From: Psychrobacter sp. BI730
Lineage (GTDB): Bacteria; Pseudomonadota; Gammaproteobacteria; Pseudomonadales; Moraxellaceae
Reading direction: 5' to 3'
DNA: 64,000 nucleotides
NCBI RefSeq assembly: GCF_013414195.1
Contig: NZ_JAATTV010000006.1
Location: forward strand, 124,001-188,000
Both the position numbers and the translations under genes were made by a program. Below the pieces are notes generated by a model. The model searched no databases. It worked only from the letters and a program-made list of their open reading frames with translations, and had not been told where the DNA came from. Below are positions 55,782 through 64,000 of this stretch, in pieces. Numbering within the stretch: position 1 is the first letter of the stretch; every line of letters begins with the position of its first letter.

Positions 55782-55798
55782 TAAATTTAAGATAAATA

Positions 55799-55833
55799 AA
55801 AAGCAGCGTTGATTATTCAACGCTGCTTTTTTT
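55799..55833 (+). terminator. Intrinsic terminator after murU
   Basis: AAGCAGCGTTGA and TCAACGCTGCTT form a 12-bp stem with loop TTAT and a run of seven T. Confidence 0.93.
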
Positions 55834-55963
55834 ATGCATATAGAGTTATTTTTTACGACATGTCTAAAAGGTATATTGGCAAGATAGAAATGCAAATTTA
55901 ACATCTAGCAAGCTATTCATTAGCTAACTAACTAGCACTCAATCGTATGATTAGGCGATTACG

Positions 55964-56080
55964 CTAAACACCCATGGCTAGTTTAATTAGCTGAGCAATG
56001 GTAAACACCACTAAAAACCCTGCCAAATATAGACCCACGAACCATGCCCATTGCGATTGTTTTTTACTGAACTTTTTCAT
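55964..56080 (-). CDS. Small subunit of cytochrome bd-type oxidase (CydX / DUF2474-like)
   Basis: The 38-residue protein has one transmembrane helix (WAWFVGLYLAGFLVVFTIAQ) after a basic, Lys-rich start (MKKFSKKQSQ). AGGAGA lies 7 nt before the ATG, a strong ribosome-binding site. It lies 95 nt downstream of cydB on the same strand, the position occupied by CydX in E. coli and by DUF2474 (CioZ-like) proteins in CIO operons. Basic residues before a single helix fit the latter better. It probably stabilises the oxidase. Confidence 0.8.
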   Translation of the reverse strand: MKKFSKKQSQWAWFVGLYLAGFLVVFTIAQLIKLAMGV

Positions 56081-56175
56081 AGAGATCTCCTGATTAGCGT
56101 TTGAAGTGTGACTACCATCTATAAACGATGATAGCCATCCTTTTTAGCTGATCCGTTGCCCGCCGCGATTAGCGA

Positions 56176-57192
56176 CTAATACATCGGATTGTGATCAGAT
56201 TTACCTTTGAAGGTGTAGTAAGCAAATGCCGTATAGCTCAAGATAATCGGCAACATGATACAGGCGCCAATCAGCATGAATGATAACGAAGTATCGGCAG
56301 CAGCAGCTTCATAAATCGTCATTTGATACGGTACGATATAAGGGAATAGGGCGAAACAAACCCCAATGTAACCCATTAAAAATAGAGCCACCGTTAGTAA
56401 AAATGGACGATACTCACGCTCAGTTTTTAAGTCTTTACGCATGATAAAGAATAAAAGCATGACAATGATAGGCATAGGAGCAAGGTATAATAAATCTGGG
56501 AAACTAAACCATCCCTCTAACGCGTCAATGTCTGAGAAATACATAAATGCTGTGACCACAACCATCGCCACTAGTAATGCAGTAAGCATCCATTTAGAAA
56601 CTTGGCGCGCCCATACTTGTAATGTGTGCTCTGTTTTTATGATAAGCCACGTTGAACCAAGTAAGGCATAGCCGATAATCATGGCAAATCCGCACACAAT
56701 CGAGAAGGGCGTGAGCCAATCAAATGGGCCACCAGTATATAGACGATTACTGGCTTCTAAACCTTGCACTAACGCCCCAAGCATAATGCCTTGAGAGAAA
56801 GTGGCAACGACTGAACCGACAAAGAAAAAGGTATCCCATACATGTCGACGTGAAGAGGATTTAAAGCGAAACTCAAACGCCACACCGCGCATGATAAGAC
56901 CGAACAGCATGGCAGTCACCGGTAAATACAGACCTGTCATAATGATGCCATAAGCAACAGGGAATGCTGCGAATAAACCACCACCACCTAGCACTAGCCA
57001 CGTCTCATTACCGTCCCAAAATGGCGCGATAGAGTTCATCATGCGGCTACGGTTTTTATCTGAGCCTGCAAAAGGGAACAAAATACCGCAGCCCAAATCA
57101 AAGCCATCAAGCAGTACATAGACAAAGACAGACAAAGCAATCAAACCGCCCCAAATAAGAGGTAAATCTAATACATCACCGAAGTTAAACAT
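56176..57192 (-). CDS. cydB: Cytochrome bd-type quinol oxidase subunit II
   Basis: Partner of CydA in the quinol oxidase of the inner membrane. The 338 residues have eight or nine predicted helices. The N-terminus LPLIWGGLIALSVFVYVLLD then GFDLGCGILFPF is a family signature, followed by APFWDGNETWLVLGGGGLFA. The start overlaps the cydA stop (TAATG), so the two are coupled. The length matches CioB/CydB of the cyanide-insensitive subgroup. Confidence 0.95.
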   Translation of the reverse strand: MFNFGDVLDLPLIWGGLIALSVFVYVLLDGFDLGCGILFPFAGSDKNRSRMMNSIAPFWDGNETWLVLGGGGLFAAFPVAYGIIMTGLYLPVTAMLFGLIMRGVAFEFRFKSSSRRHVWDTFFFVGSVVATFSQGIMLGALVQGLEASNRLYTGGPFDWLTPFSIVCGFAMIIGYALLGSTWLIIKTEHTLQVWARQVSKWMLTALLVAMVVVTAFMYFSDIDALEGWFSFPDLLYLAPMPIIVMLLFFIMRKDLKTEREYRPFLLTVALFLMGYIGVCFALFPYIVPYQMTIYEAAAADTSLSFMLIGACIMLPIILSYTAFAYYTFKGKSDHNPMY

Positions 57193-58688
57193 TAGCGTAA
57201 TCCTCCATCATCGACATCATTTGCAGGCTCATCTAAGCCTTCTTCAGTACCTTTGGCAGGATTACTATCACCACTTAATGCGCGGCCTTGGCTCTCAGTC
57301 ACTGAGTGCTCGTAGAAGTTATCTTCTGCAGGGTCTGTATAAGGTTTCGGCCCTTGAGCAATCAAGCGCAAGATATAAAAACTGCCTGCACCAAAGACAA
57401 ATATGTACAGCACGATAAAGCCAATCAATGTTGTCGCTACTTGCTGTGCTGCAAGCGGTGACATACTTTCAGCAGTACGAATCACCCCATAAACCGTCCA
57501 GGGCTGACGTCCTGTTTCGGTTACGAACCAACCTGATAATAAGGCGATAAAACCAAGCGGAGTCATCATCATCCAAGCACGGTGGAACCATACACTGTCA
57601 GTATTGAACTGCTGTTTTTTGAAGTATTTGTATAGACTGAATAGGCCGACCAGTACCATAAGCATGCCAATACCAACCATGATACGAAACGCCCAAAACA
57701 CGATAATGACGGGTGGTTGATCTTCAGGCGCCCAGTTTTTAAGCCCCTTAACTTCACCATCTAACGAATGGGTTAAGATTAAACCAGTCACATAAGGAAT
57801 TTTTACTTCGTACTTATTGGTCTGATTTTCTTGGTCAGGAATCGCAAAGAGACGTAGTGCGGCACCGCGCTCATCTTCCCAGAGCCCTTCCATCGCAGCT
57901 ACTTTAGCAGGTTGATGCTCAAGGGTATTTAGACCATGCTCATCACCAATCAATACCTGCGCAGGCGCAACGAAGATGGCCATAATCATTGCCATACCTA
58001 GCATGACACGACCATGCTGACGGTGCTCGGCGTGTTTTTTGGACTGGATATAGTAGGCACCGATACCGCCAATGACAAAGGCAGTGGTTAAGAACGCCGC
58101 CGTCACCATATGTGCGAAACGGTAAGGGAATGAGGGATTGAATATAATCTCAAGCCAGTTGGTCGGATAAAGTAGGCCGTCTGCACCCACCATAAAACCT
58201 TGAGGGGTTTGCATAAAACTGTTAGCCGACAAAATCCAAGTAGCTGATATCAGTGTACCAATGGCAACAATGGCAGTGGCGGTAAAATGCATGCGTTTGC
58301 TGACGCGGCCCCACCCAAATAGCATAATACCTAAGAAGGACGCCTCTAAGAAGAACGCTGTCAATACCTCATAGGCGAGTAATGGGCCTAGAACGTTACC
58401 AGCTTTATCAGAGAATACAGCCCAGTTAGTACCGAACTGGTAGGACATTACCACGCCTGATACCACGCCTAAACCAAAGACGACAGCAAATATTTTGACC
58501 CAATGCTTGTAGACTTCAGCATAGATAGGTTCACCAGTTCTCAACCAGCGGAATTCAAGCACCGCAAGCCAGCTGGCAAGTCCGATAGAAAAGGCAGGAA
58601 AGACGATATGGAACGAGATAACAAAAGCGAATTGGATACGCGCAAGCATCAGCGCATCGAGCTGGTCAATCATAAATGTAGCGAACAT
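57192..58688 (-). CDS. cydA: Cytochrome bd-type quinol oxidase subunit I (short Q-loop, CIO-like)
   Basis: Quinol-oxidising, heme-bearing subunit that reduces O2 to water without pumping protons. The 498 residues match CioA of pseudomonads. Visible ligands are His27 in SFHIVFPAF (heme b595 axial), the Glu pair in AYEVLTAFFLEASF, the His in YRFAHMVTAA, and the Met of RIMVGIGM (heme b558). The Q-loop is short, with KIPYVTGLI and GWFVTETGRQPWTVYG. A hydrophilic tail of about 45 residues ends the protein. The family tolerates cyanide and low oxygen. ATG 58688 has a weak ribosome-binding site; ATG 58673 is an alternative. Confidence 0.95.
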   Translation of the reverse strand: MFATFMIDQLDALMLARIQFAFVISFHIVFPAFSIGLASWLAVLEFRWLRTGEPIYAEVYKHWVKIFAVVFGLGVVSGVVMSYQFGTNWAVFSDKAGNVLGPLLAYEVLTAFFLEASFLGIMLFGWGRVSKRMHFTATAIVAIGTLISATWILSANSFMQTPQGFMVGADGLLYPTNWLEIIFNPSFPYRFAHMVTAAFLTTAFVIGGIGAYYIQSKKHAEHRQHGRVMLGMAMIMAIFVAPAQVLIGDEHGLNTLEHQPAKVAAMEGLWEDERGAALRLFAIPDQENQTNKYEVKIPYVTGLILTHSLDGEVKGLKNWAPEDQPPVIIVFWAFRIMVGIGMLMVLVGLFSLYKYFKKQQFNTDSVWFHRAWMMMTPLGFIALLSGWFVTETGRQPWTVYGVIRTAESMSPLAAQQVATTLIGFIVLYIFVFGAGSFYILRLIAQGPKPYTDPAEDNFYEHSVTESQGRALSGDSNPAKGTEEGLDEPANDVDDGGLR

Positions 58689-59031
58689 AAACGGTTACTC
58701 TCATCTGTTAGCTGAATAGCGCTGACTTCCATACAACGCTCAAGTAACTGTCCGTAACTATCCATCGATCAAAGTGGCAAGCATTACGGGCAATAGCTCA
58801 GTGACGTGGACTTAGCTCCATTAGACATAAATTGTGGCTAAGTTTGCGACTCACTGTTTAGCTGAATTGAATAATTTATGTCCTTATAAATTTACATATT
58901 ACTGTCATGTGCTATAGATATATTATGCGCTCACCTAGATATACACGCAAGCAACCCAGTCTGTCTGTTGCAGACCTAAGAGTCATCAAAATAACATAAT
59001 TCAAACATTGAAAAATAAAATTAATATTATT
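58689..59031. other. Upstream region of cydA
   Basis: The spacer upstream of the oxidase operon presumably holds its promoter. I looked for an FNR/ANR site (TTGAT-N4-ATCAA) and found only a half-site on the minus strand near 58777-58782. I see no ORF or RNA gene. Confidence 0.5.
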
Positions 59032-59066
59032 AAAAACAAAGCAGTATGCGTGAACATACTGCTTAT
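59032..59066 (-). terminator. Intrinsic terminator of the lipoprotein hydrolase gene
   Basis: On the minus strand AAGCAGTATG and CATACTGCTT form a perfect 10-bp stem with a 6-nt loop, followed by TGTTTTTAAT. It lies about 75 bp past the stop of the hydrolase gene. Confidence 0.8.
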
Positions 59067-59139
59067 TTGAAACCTATAACTAATATTTGAAGGTTACGAT
59101 TTATACGTCAAAAACCTTGTGAAATAACAAAAATCTACA

Positions 59140-61584
59140 TCATTCTTGTAGCTGCTTATGCAAAATTCTTCGCAATGTCAAAATGGTCTGCGGATTGGTC
59201 TGGATACTATGACCGCCATTGATAATGGTTTCAGACGCAGCACCATCGAGATGGGCACTATTATAAGGAACGATACCATCTGACAAACGCTCGGTCAGTG
59301 CTTGACTGATATCATCATTGACTGTCACAGCGGCAACAAGCGGCTCGGGTGGTAGCTGTGATGTCTCAGTATTATCGCTGACATCAACGCTCCCCGTTTC
59401 ATTTCCAGAATTGTCTTCTACCGCTTGAGACAAATCGATCTTGGCACCGTTTGGTTGCGTTTGTGCCAGTCCTTTAGTGATATCGGCATCATTGTTGGCT
59501 ATGATTGAATGGTAAGTGATCCGCTCATTAATAGTGATGTCTTTGGTTAACTCTATAAAAGAAGACTTATCACTTAACTGGCTGGCACCGTTCTGCAAAT
59601 ATAACGCGCCCAGTGGGTTTTGCGCCAAGTCGCCTTGTGTTGCAATGGTCGCTAAGTTATCAGTGAATGTTTTGACCAGACCTACAGGTAAGTAAACGAT
59701 GCGGCGTAGTGCACGGGTGAACCAACGATCTGCATAATCGGTACCACGGAAAGGTGCAGATAGAAAAACAGCAGTGTCTACTTGCGGCAACGCCTGTAGC
59801 TCAAATCGTTCCTTTAACTCATCTTCGCCAAAAGAAGTCTTAATCGCGTTACGGATTTGCTGTTTCTCATTGCTAGAGAGGATATCTTTATCATTGAGCT
59901 TATCTAAATCATCGACTAAATTTTCATCAGAAAGCATCATGCGAGCGATAATGGCACCCATACTATGACTGATAATCACACTATTTCGACTGGCACGATT
60001 TTGTCCATTGGGATCAGTCTGCTGGTAGGTGCTGTTGATTAACTGCTGAATCTGATAACGATTTTCTAAAATAGGCAGATTGGTTGGATAGAATATTTGC
60101 CAAACTTGGTAATTATCACGCAGCTTGTCATCATTAAGAATATCGTTGGTTAGATTGACCCAAGTGGCCGGACTAGAGGCTAGCCCGTGCAACATAATCA
60201 ACACGCGTTTATCAGTATCATAAGGCTCAAGCATGAAGAGTTTGGGCAGCTGAGCATCTGGCTGGCGTGTAATCAAGTTTAAATAACCCACACCATCTAA
60301 CTGGTTTTCTGATAACCATAAGCCATATCCCGCGGAAAAATTGGCTGCCAGTGGGTAGTCATCATTGAGGATATTGACGGATTCGGTTTGGTACGGATTG
60401 TATAAATTAATATCAAGCTTACGACTGCTCAGTGAGTCTAATACGCTATCGCCGTCTGGCTTAATCAGACCCGTTAATAACAGGTGTCCAGTCGGATAAA
60501 TACGAGAGCTTGGCTCGCTGTCGTCGGTGTTTTTATCTTCATTTGTTAGTCGACCAGATAAGGAGGCGACCAGTAACTGACGGATTGTGGTGGTGTAGCG
60601 ATCATCCAATGACGCCACCAAACTGATGCCCAAACCAGGGCGCTTACTCACGGAATTGAGACCGGAGAGTCGCAGTTCATAAGTGGATGATAAGTCTGCC
60701 AAAGCGGAAGTTTGTTTATGAGCGTTTTGCAGATAGTTGTTTTCGTTGGGCAAATAAATATCAAGGTTATAGTTATCTACTGTCACTTTCATGACTTTGA
60801 CTTGGTCTGTCGCTTTGCCCTTTAGTGGAGGTCGATTGGCAATCGCTGCTTCATCCGTGTTGTCACGCTTGGTAGAGGTTATTGGCAAATACTCTACCGT
60901 CGTATCACCCATCAATTTATTGGCGTTTTCAGTCGATTGATAAATTTGAGTAATAACGTCATTGCTAGCAGCGTTATAAATATCTTGGGTTTGGATATCA
61001 TTGTCATTCGGAATACGGTTTTGCGCACGATGGCTATTGCTATTTTGCTCTGCACCTTCAAAGTCATGGGTCAGACTGTCATAAAACAGATAGGTGTAGC
61101 TGTATTTGACGGCATCAAATAACCTTGCTTGATAATCGGTCAAACACAGGTCAGTCTCTTCTTGCTGTGTTTTTGAATCCTCATTACTTAAAGGCGCATT
61201 GGCGTAATACGGATCAAGTGGCGGGCGTGCAAGCGCATTACGACAGTTTTTTGAATCAGATAGTTGACGCGCTTTTGCATAGTGCAGTTCTGCAAAAATA
61301 GCTAAGGCAGGCCGATAGTGCCTGTTAAGCATACTATCAGAGAGCTGAGTCAAGCATAAGTCAAATTGCTGCATACAGGCTTGCTCATTCAGTCCTGCTG
61401 ATAGCAAAGCAGATGTTGTGTCGCTACTTAGCGCATTGTCAGTGACGATATTGCCGCGCTGCGCTGAGATGGTCTTGGCCGAGGCTTGTTTATCGACCGT
61501 CACTGTACTACACGCTGGTAGCAATACTGCTGCCGCCAAAAGCATAAGTGACGTAATGGGCAGGGTTTTTTTATTAATATGCAT
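59140..61584 (-). CDS. Large alpha/beta-hydrolase lipoprotein (lipase/esterase-like)
   Basis: The protein has 814 residues from ATG 61584, with a lipoprotein signal ending in the lipobox LPAC (Cys at 25). An upstream ATG at 61617 has a weak GGA but would give a long n-region. The first 440 residues have no family I recognise. The hydrolase domain follows: LIMLHGLASSPATWVNLT (oxyanion-hole HG), nucleophile elbow ISHSMGAIIAR, FLSAPFRGTDYADRW, a possible acid Asp in SDGIVPYNSAHLDG, and His in NGGHSIQTNP. It probably acts at the inner face of the outer membrane on lipids or esters; the substrate is unknown. Confidence 0.87.
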   Translation of the reverse strand: MHINKKTLPITSLMLLAAAVLLPACSTVTVDKQASAKTISAQRGNIVTDNALSSDTTSALLSAGLNEQACMQQFDLCLTQLSDSMLNRHYRPALAIFAELHYAKARQLSDSKNCRNALARPPLDPYYANAPLSNEDSKTQQEETDLCLTDYQARLFDAVKYSYTYLFYDSLTHDFEGAEQNSNSHRAQNRIPNDNDIQTQDIYNAASNDVITQIYQSTENANKLMGDTTVEYLPITSTKRDNTDEAAIANRPPLKGKATDQVKVMKVTVDNYNLDIYLPNENNYLQNAHKQTSALADLSSTYELRLSGLNSVSKRPGLGISLVASLDDRYTTTIRQLLVASLSGRLTNEDKNTDDSEPSSRIYPTGHLLLTGLIKPDGDSVLDSLSSRKLDINLYNPYQTESVNILNDDYPLAANFSAGYGLWLSENQLDGVGYLNLITRQPDAQLPKLFMLEPYDTDKRVLIMLHGLASSPATWVNLTNDILNDDKLRDNYQVWQIFYPTNLPILENRYQIQQLINSTYQQTDPNGQNRASRNSVIISHSMGAIIARMMLSDENLVDDLDKLNDKDILSSNEKQQIRNAIKTSFGEDELKERFELQALPQVDTAVFLSAPFRGTDYADRWFTRALRRIVYLPVGLVKTFTDNLATIATQGDLAQNPLGALYLQNGASQLSDKSSFIELTKDITINERITYHSIIANNDADITKGLAQTQPNGAKIDLSQAVEDNSGNETGSVDVSDNTETSQLPPEPLVAAVTVNDDISQALTERLSDGIVPYNSAHLDGAASETIINGGHSIQTNPQTILTLRRILHKQLQE

Positions 61585-61762
61585 TACTGTCTGTTTGCTA
61601 AAGCCAGCGAAAGTCATAAGTCAGTCCAATAAACGGTGGTTATGAGAGTATCAATAATGAAAGTAGCAATTGATAATGAGTGTAGCGCAACTTTTGGCAT
61701 TAGACTATTCATTTGCAGTTCTACAAAAGCATGTTTTAAAACGAAAGTGTTTCTACTAGTCG

Positions 61763-61805
61763 AAAAAAAGCGCTTTTGTCTTATAGATATAAAACAAAAG
61801 CGCTT
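61763..61805 (-). terminator. Intrinsic terminator of the TPR-like gene
   Basis: On the minus strand AAGCGCTTTTGT and ACAAAAGCGCTT form a perfect 12-bp stem around a 14-nt loop, followed by TTTTTTT. It lies 118 bp past the stop at 61923. The rest of the 300-bp gap up to the hydrolase gene holds nothing else I can support. Confidence 0.85.
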
Positions 61806-61922
61806 GGTATTTAAAGCTTGGATTTAGATTATTTATTAGAGATTTGACCTAGTGAAGGTTTTATTAAACAAATATCTTATGAATCAAACCCTCAATAGCT
61901 AATCTCAACAAGTATAAAATTT

Positions 61923-63047
61923 CTAAGCACCTGGTTTTACACTGATGTCAGGGGCAGGAATATCCCAAATATAGAATTTGCCTTCTTCAACGAGTTTGAT
62001 TTGTTGAGGAATAACAGTATTGTTAGGGTATTGCCCTTCAAGACGACGTAGGCGCTCTAACGCATTAGCACGGCGGTCACTAAGTAGATCTGACTGTGCC
62101 AAGCTTTGTTCTGCTTCGGTGTACCCTAAAGCGACCGCACGATCTAGATACTTTTGACCTTCTTTAAAACCGCCACCTTCTGATAGCATCATACCGTATA
62201 AGAAGTTAGCCTCACCACTATCAGGTTGCAGTTTGATAGCGCGATCGACATACTGACCACCACGTACCGTGTAGTCTGAACCCAAATCTAGATTACGACC
62301 CATACCGTTTAGCTTAGCGGCACGAAGCAATACATCAAAAGACGCGTCTGGCGACTTGGCATATGGCTCGATCCAATCAGCCAATACTTTGATTTTTTCA
62401 CGCGTGTAATGGCGCTGTGAGCGGTTAGGGAAGTTTGGTGGATAGTGACGCGCGTTAGGGGACACGTCAGCGATGAAGTCATCTAATAAACTGACATCAA
62501 GCTTATCAGTACCTAGCCCTTTTTGTTGTGGAATTAGTACGGTTTTGACAAAGCTCATGTCTGAGAGCTGTACCTGCGGTGTAGGAATATTCGGAAGTTG
62601 TCCGCTACGCAAGTCGATACCGGTAGCTGTCATTGGACCAGGCTCATAGACACGAGTAGTGCCGTTCATGACAGGTGCAGCAGCAGGCGACATCATTTGT
62701 GGTGTTTGAGGTTGAGCAGTGCTAACAGATGCGTTGTTTTGCAGAGTGCCGCTTAGTTGCATGTTAGTTGTTTGCGCATTAGTCGGCTGGCTGTTGCTCG
62801 CAGGTGTTGCTGGCAAGCTTGTTTGAGCGGCATTGGCTTGAGCAGGACTGATAGCTGCATTAGGACGAGCAAGACGAATCACACGTTTGCTTGAATCCAT
62901 TGCACTAGGTACAGCCGTTGCAGTGGCGTCAGTTTCTGCAGCGTTTACAGGTGCAGATAACAGCATGGCACAGGTTGCAGCCATGACGGTCAACTTTGCA
63001 AACTTCGGTGACTTAATAGAGTGGCTACTAGAGAGAATCGCTTTCAT
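61923..63047 (-). CDS. Exported TPR/Sel1-like repeat protein
   Basis: The 374-residue protein has a signal peptide (cleavage near SAPVNAAET), a linker of about 110 residues rich in Ala, Gln, Thr, Pro and Asn, and a helical C-terminal region with TPR-like units: LLRAAKLNGMGRNLDLGSDY, AIKLQPDSGEANFLYGMMLS and GQKYLDRAVALGYTEAEQSL. I recognise no named family. AAGG lies about 13 nt before the ATG. It is probably periplasmic, and its repeats suggest a scaffold or binding role. Confidence 0.82.
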   Translation of the reverse strand: MKAILSSSHSIKSPKFAKLTVMAATCAMLLSAPVNAAETDATATAVPSAMDSSKRVIRLARPNAAISPAQANAAQTSLPATPASNSQPTNAQTTNMQLSGTLQNNASVSTAQPQTPQMMSPAAAPVMNGTTRVYEPGPMTATGIDLRSGQLPNIPTPQVQLSDMSFVKTVLIPQQKGLGTDKLDVSLLDDFIADVSPNARHYPPNFPNRSQRHYTREKIKVLADWIEPYAKSPDASFDVLLRAAKLNGMGRNLDLGSDYTVRGGQYVDRAIKLQPDSGEANFLYGMMLSEGGGFKEGQKYLDRAVALGYTEAEQSLAQSDLLSDRRANALERLRRLEGQYPNNTVIPQQIKLVEEGKFYIWDIPAPDISVKPGA

Positions 63048-63283
63048 AAAAATCGTTACCTTGTTTAATTTATTTGGTTGTTATTCATTGATTGGACGGT
63101 AATATAAATAGCGCATTGCTGCAAAATCGTACAAATTTTTAATACCGTAGCAAATTAAGCTTTACGCTATCTGTGGTAGGATTGTTAATCGCTAGAATTA
63201 AGCAAACTTACGTAAATCTGTGCAGACGTTGATGAGTAAGAAAGTCGACAACAGCAACTAACCACAGTACCTGTAACCATAAG

Positions 63284-63928
63284 CTATAAATGATAAGCGG
63301 TATCTTTCATGCGATTTGCCATCCATCGCATGGTCCGACGTACTGGGGGAGACAGGGCAGCGCCGCCACTTGCAAGTGCTAGCTCACGATGGTGCAGCTC
63401 CTCTTTATCCATTTGTGCCAGTATTTCTTTTGAGCGCTGATCATGTTCAGGTAATTGCTTGATATGATCCTGTAGATGCTCGCTGACCTGAGCTTCTGTC
63501 TCCGCTACAAACCCTAGACTAAACTCGTTTGAGATCGCGCCTGCGACTGCACCGAGTCCAAAAGACATACCGTACCAAAGCGGCGTAAATACGCTAGCAT
63601 GGCTACCAAGTTCGCTTAGACGAGTCTCGCACCAGACCAAATGATCGACTTCTTCTTCGGCCGATTGTTGCATGGCTTGTTTGACACCACTATCTTTTGC
63701 GGCAAACGCTTGGCCATGGTATAGACCTTGCGCACATACTTCACCGGTATGATTGATACGCATAAGACCTGAGACGTGCCGCGCCTCTGTGATGGTCAGC
63801 TCAGGAATCTCATCGCTACTGACGGGCAACGGCCGCGTGCTTGGATTGGAATGTGGCACGACAGCTCGTAATGCCTTATCGACCCCAAGTAACAACTGGT
63901 CAATTTTAGATAAAGGACGCAGGGTCAT
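63284..63928 (-). CDS. coq7: 2-polyprenyl-3-methyl-6-methoxy-1,4-benzoquinone monooxygenase (Coq7)
   Basis: Di-iron hydroxylase that performs the C6 hydroxylation in ubiquinone synthesis, the job done by the unrelated UbiF in E. coli. The 214 residues carry the ferritin-like carboxylate ligands: INHTGEVCAQGLYHGQ, SAEEEVDHLVWCE, FVAETEAQVSEHLQ and DKEELHHRELAL. AGGAG lies 7 nt before the ATG. The ubiquinol made this way feeds the cydAB oxidase nearby. Confidence 0.96.
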   Translation of the reverse strand: MTLRPLSKIDQLLLGVDKALRAVVPHSNPSTRPLPVSSDEIPELTITEARHVSGLMRINHTGEVCAQGLYHGQAFAAKDSGVKQAMQQSAEEEVDHLVWCETRLSELGSHASVFTPLWYGMSFGLGAVAGAISNEFSLGFVAETEAQVSEHLQDHIKQLPEHDQRSKEILAQMDKEELHHRELALASGGAALSPPVRRTMRWMANRMKDTAYHL

Positions 63929-64000
63929 AACTCACTCCTGATGGTGTTAAAAACTGTCAATAAAATAAAATGTATTACCGTTTAAACGCAACGGCATGAT

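Noticed and set aside
58770..58790. Possible FNR/ANR site upstream of cydA
   Set aside because: Only a TTGAT half-site is present on the minus strand, with no matching ATCAA at the required spacing.

Overview
The window is a stretch of bacterial chromosome, almost certainly from a Psychrobacter-like member of the Moraxellaceae (Gammaproteobacteria). The reasons are protein resemblance and gene order (surA-lptD divergent from amgK-murU as in pseudomonads; pyrH-frr-uppS-cdsA-dxr-rseP-bamA-lpxD-fabZ-lpxA; a CIO-type cydAB), moderate GC, Gln/Asn/Thr-rich low-complexity linkers in many proteins, and a Coq7-type ubiquinone hydroxylase. It is mostly core genome. I see no prophage, transposase, CRISPR array or rRNA operon.

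Layout. 1-0.5 kb: tail of a membrane protein, then a tRNA-Asp/tRNA-Val unit on the minus strand with a near-consensus promoter and a terminator. 0.7-6.3 kb: cardiolipin synthase, a tail-anchored Sel1-repeat protein, and the overlapping waaA-rsmE pair. 6.6-11 kb: a ferric-iron ABC importer (fbpA-fbpB-fbpC) with a MITE-like palindromic element between fbpA and fbpB. 11-13 kb: convergent cmoM, a small membrane protein and a tiny secreted YdcA-like protein. 13.2-18.6 kb: gyrA followed by two tandem RarD-like transporters, each sitting just behind a nearly identical intrinsic terminator. 18.7-24.6 kb: GST, a small membrane protein, RNase Z, a DUF815 ATPase, a Ser/Thr-kinase-like protein, a DJ-1/PfpI protein, a ribbon-helix-helix protein behind a 26-bp perfect palindrome, and a short remnant of the kinase 3' end, next to tRNA-Leu. 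25-30 kb: ntrB-ntrC and divergent rimO. 30-41.8 kb: the envelope block pyrH to lpxA, which lacks skp between bamA and lpxD. 42-48.4 kb: an NSS transporter, tgt, a SOUL protein, asd and a membrane-anchored EEP phosphohydrolase. 48.4-55.8 kb: a possible small RNA, lptD-surA, and amgK-murU. 56-58.7 kb: cydA-cydB with a 38-residue accessory subunit. 59-64 kb: a lipoprotein alpha/beta hydrolase, a secreted TPR-like protein and coq7.

Many genes serve the envelope. UppS, AmgK and MurU feed peptidoglycan; WaaA, LpxA, LpxD and FabZ make lipid A-Kdo and fatty acids; Cls and CdsA make phospholipid; BamA, SurA, LptD and RseP assemble and monitor the outer membrane.

The most interesting parts are the kinase/DJ-1/palindrome/RHH/kinase-remnant locus, the tandem RarD duplication with duplicated terminators, the terminator fused to the ribosome-binding site of the 103-residue protein, the MITE inside the iron operon, and the ORF-free stretch at 48.4-48.7 kb that ends in its own terminator. 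None of these can be called a proven new system from sequence alone.
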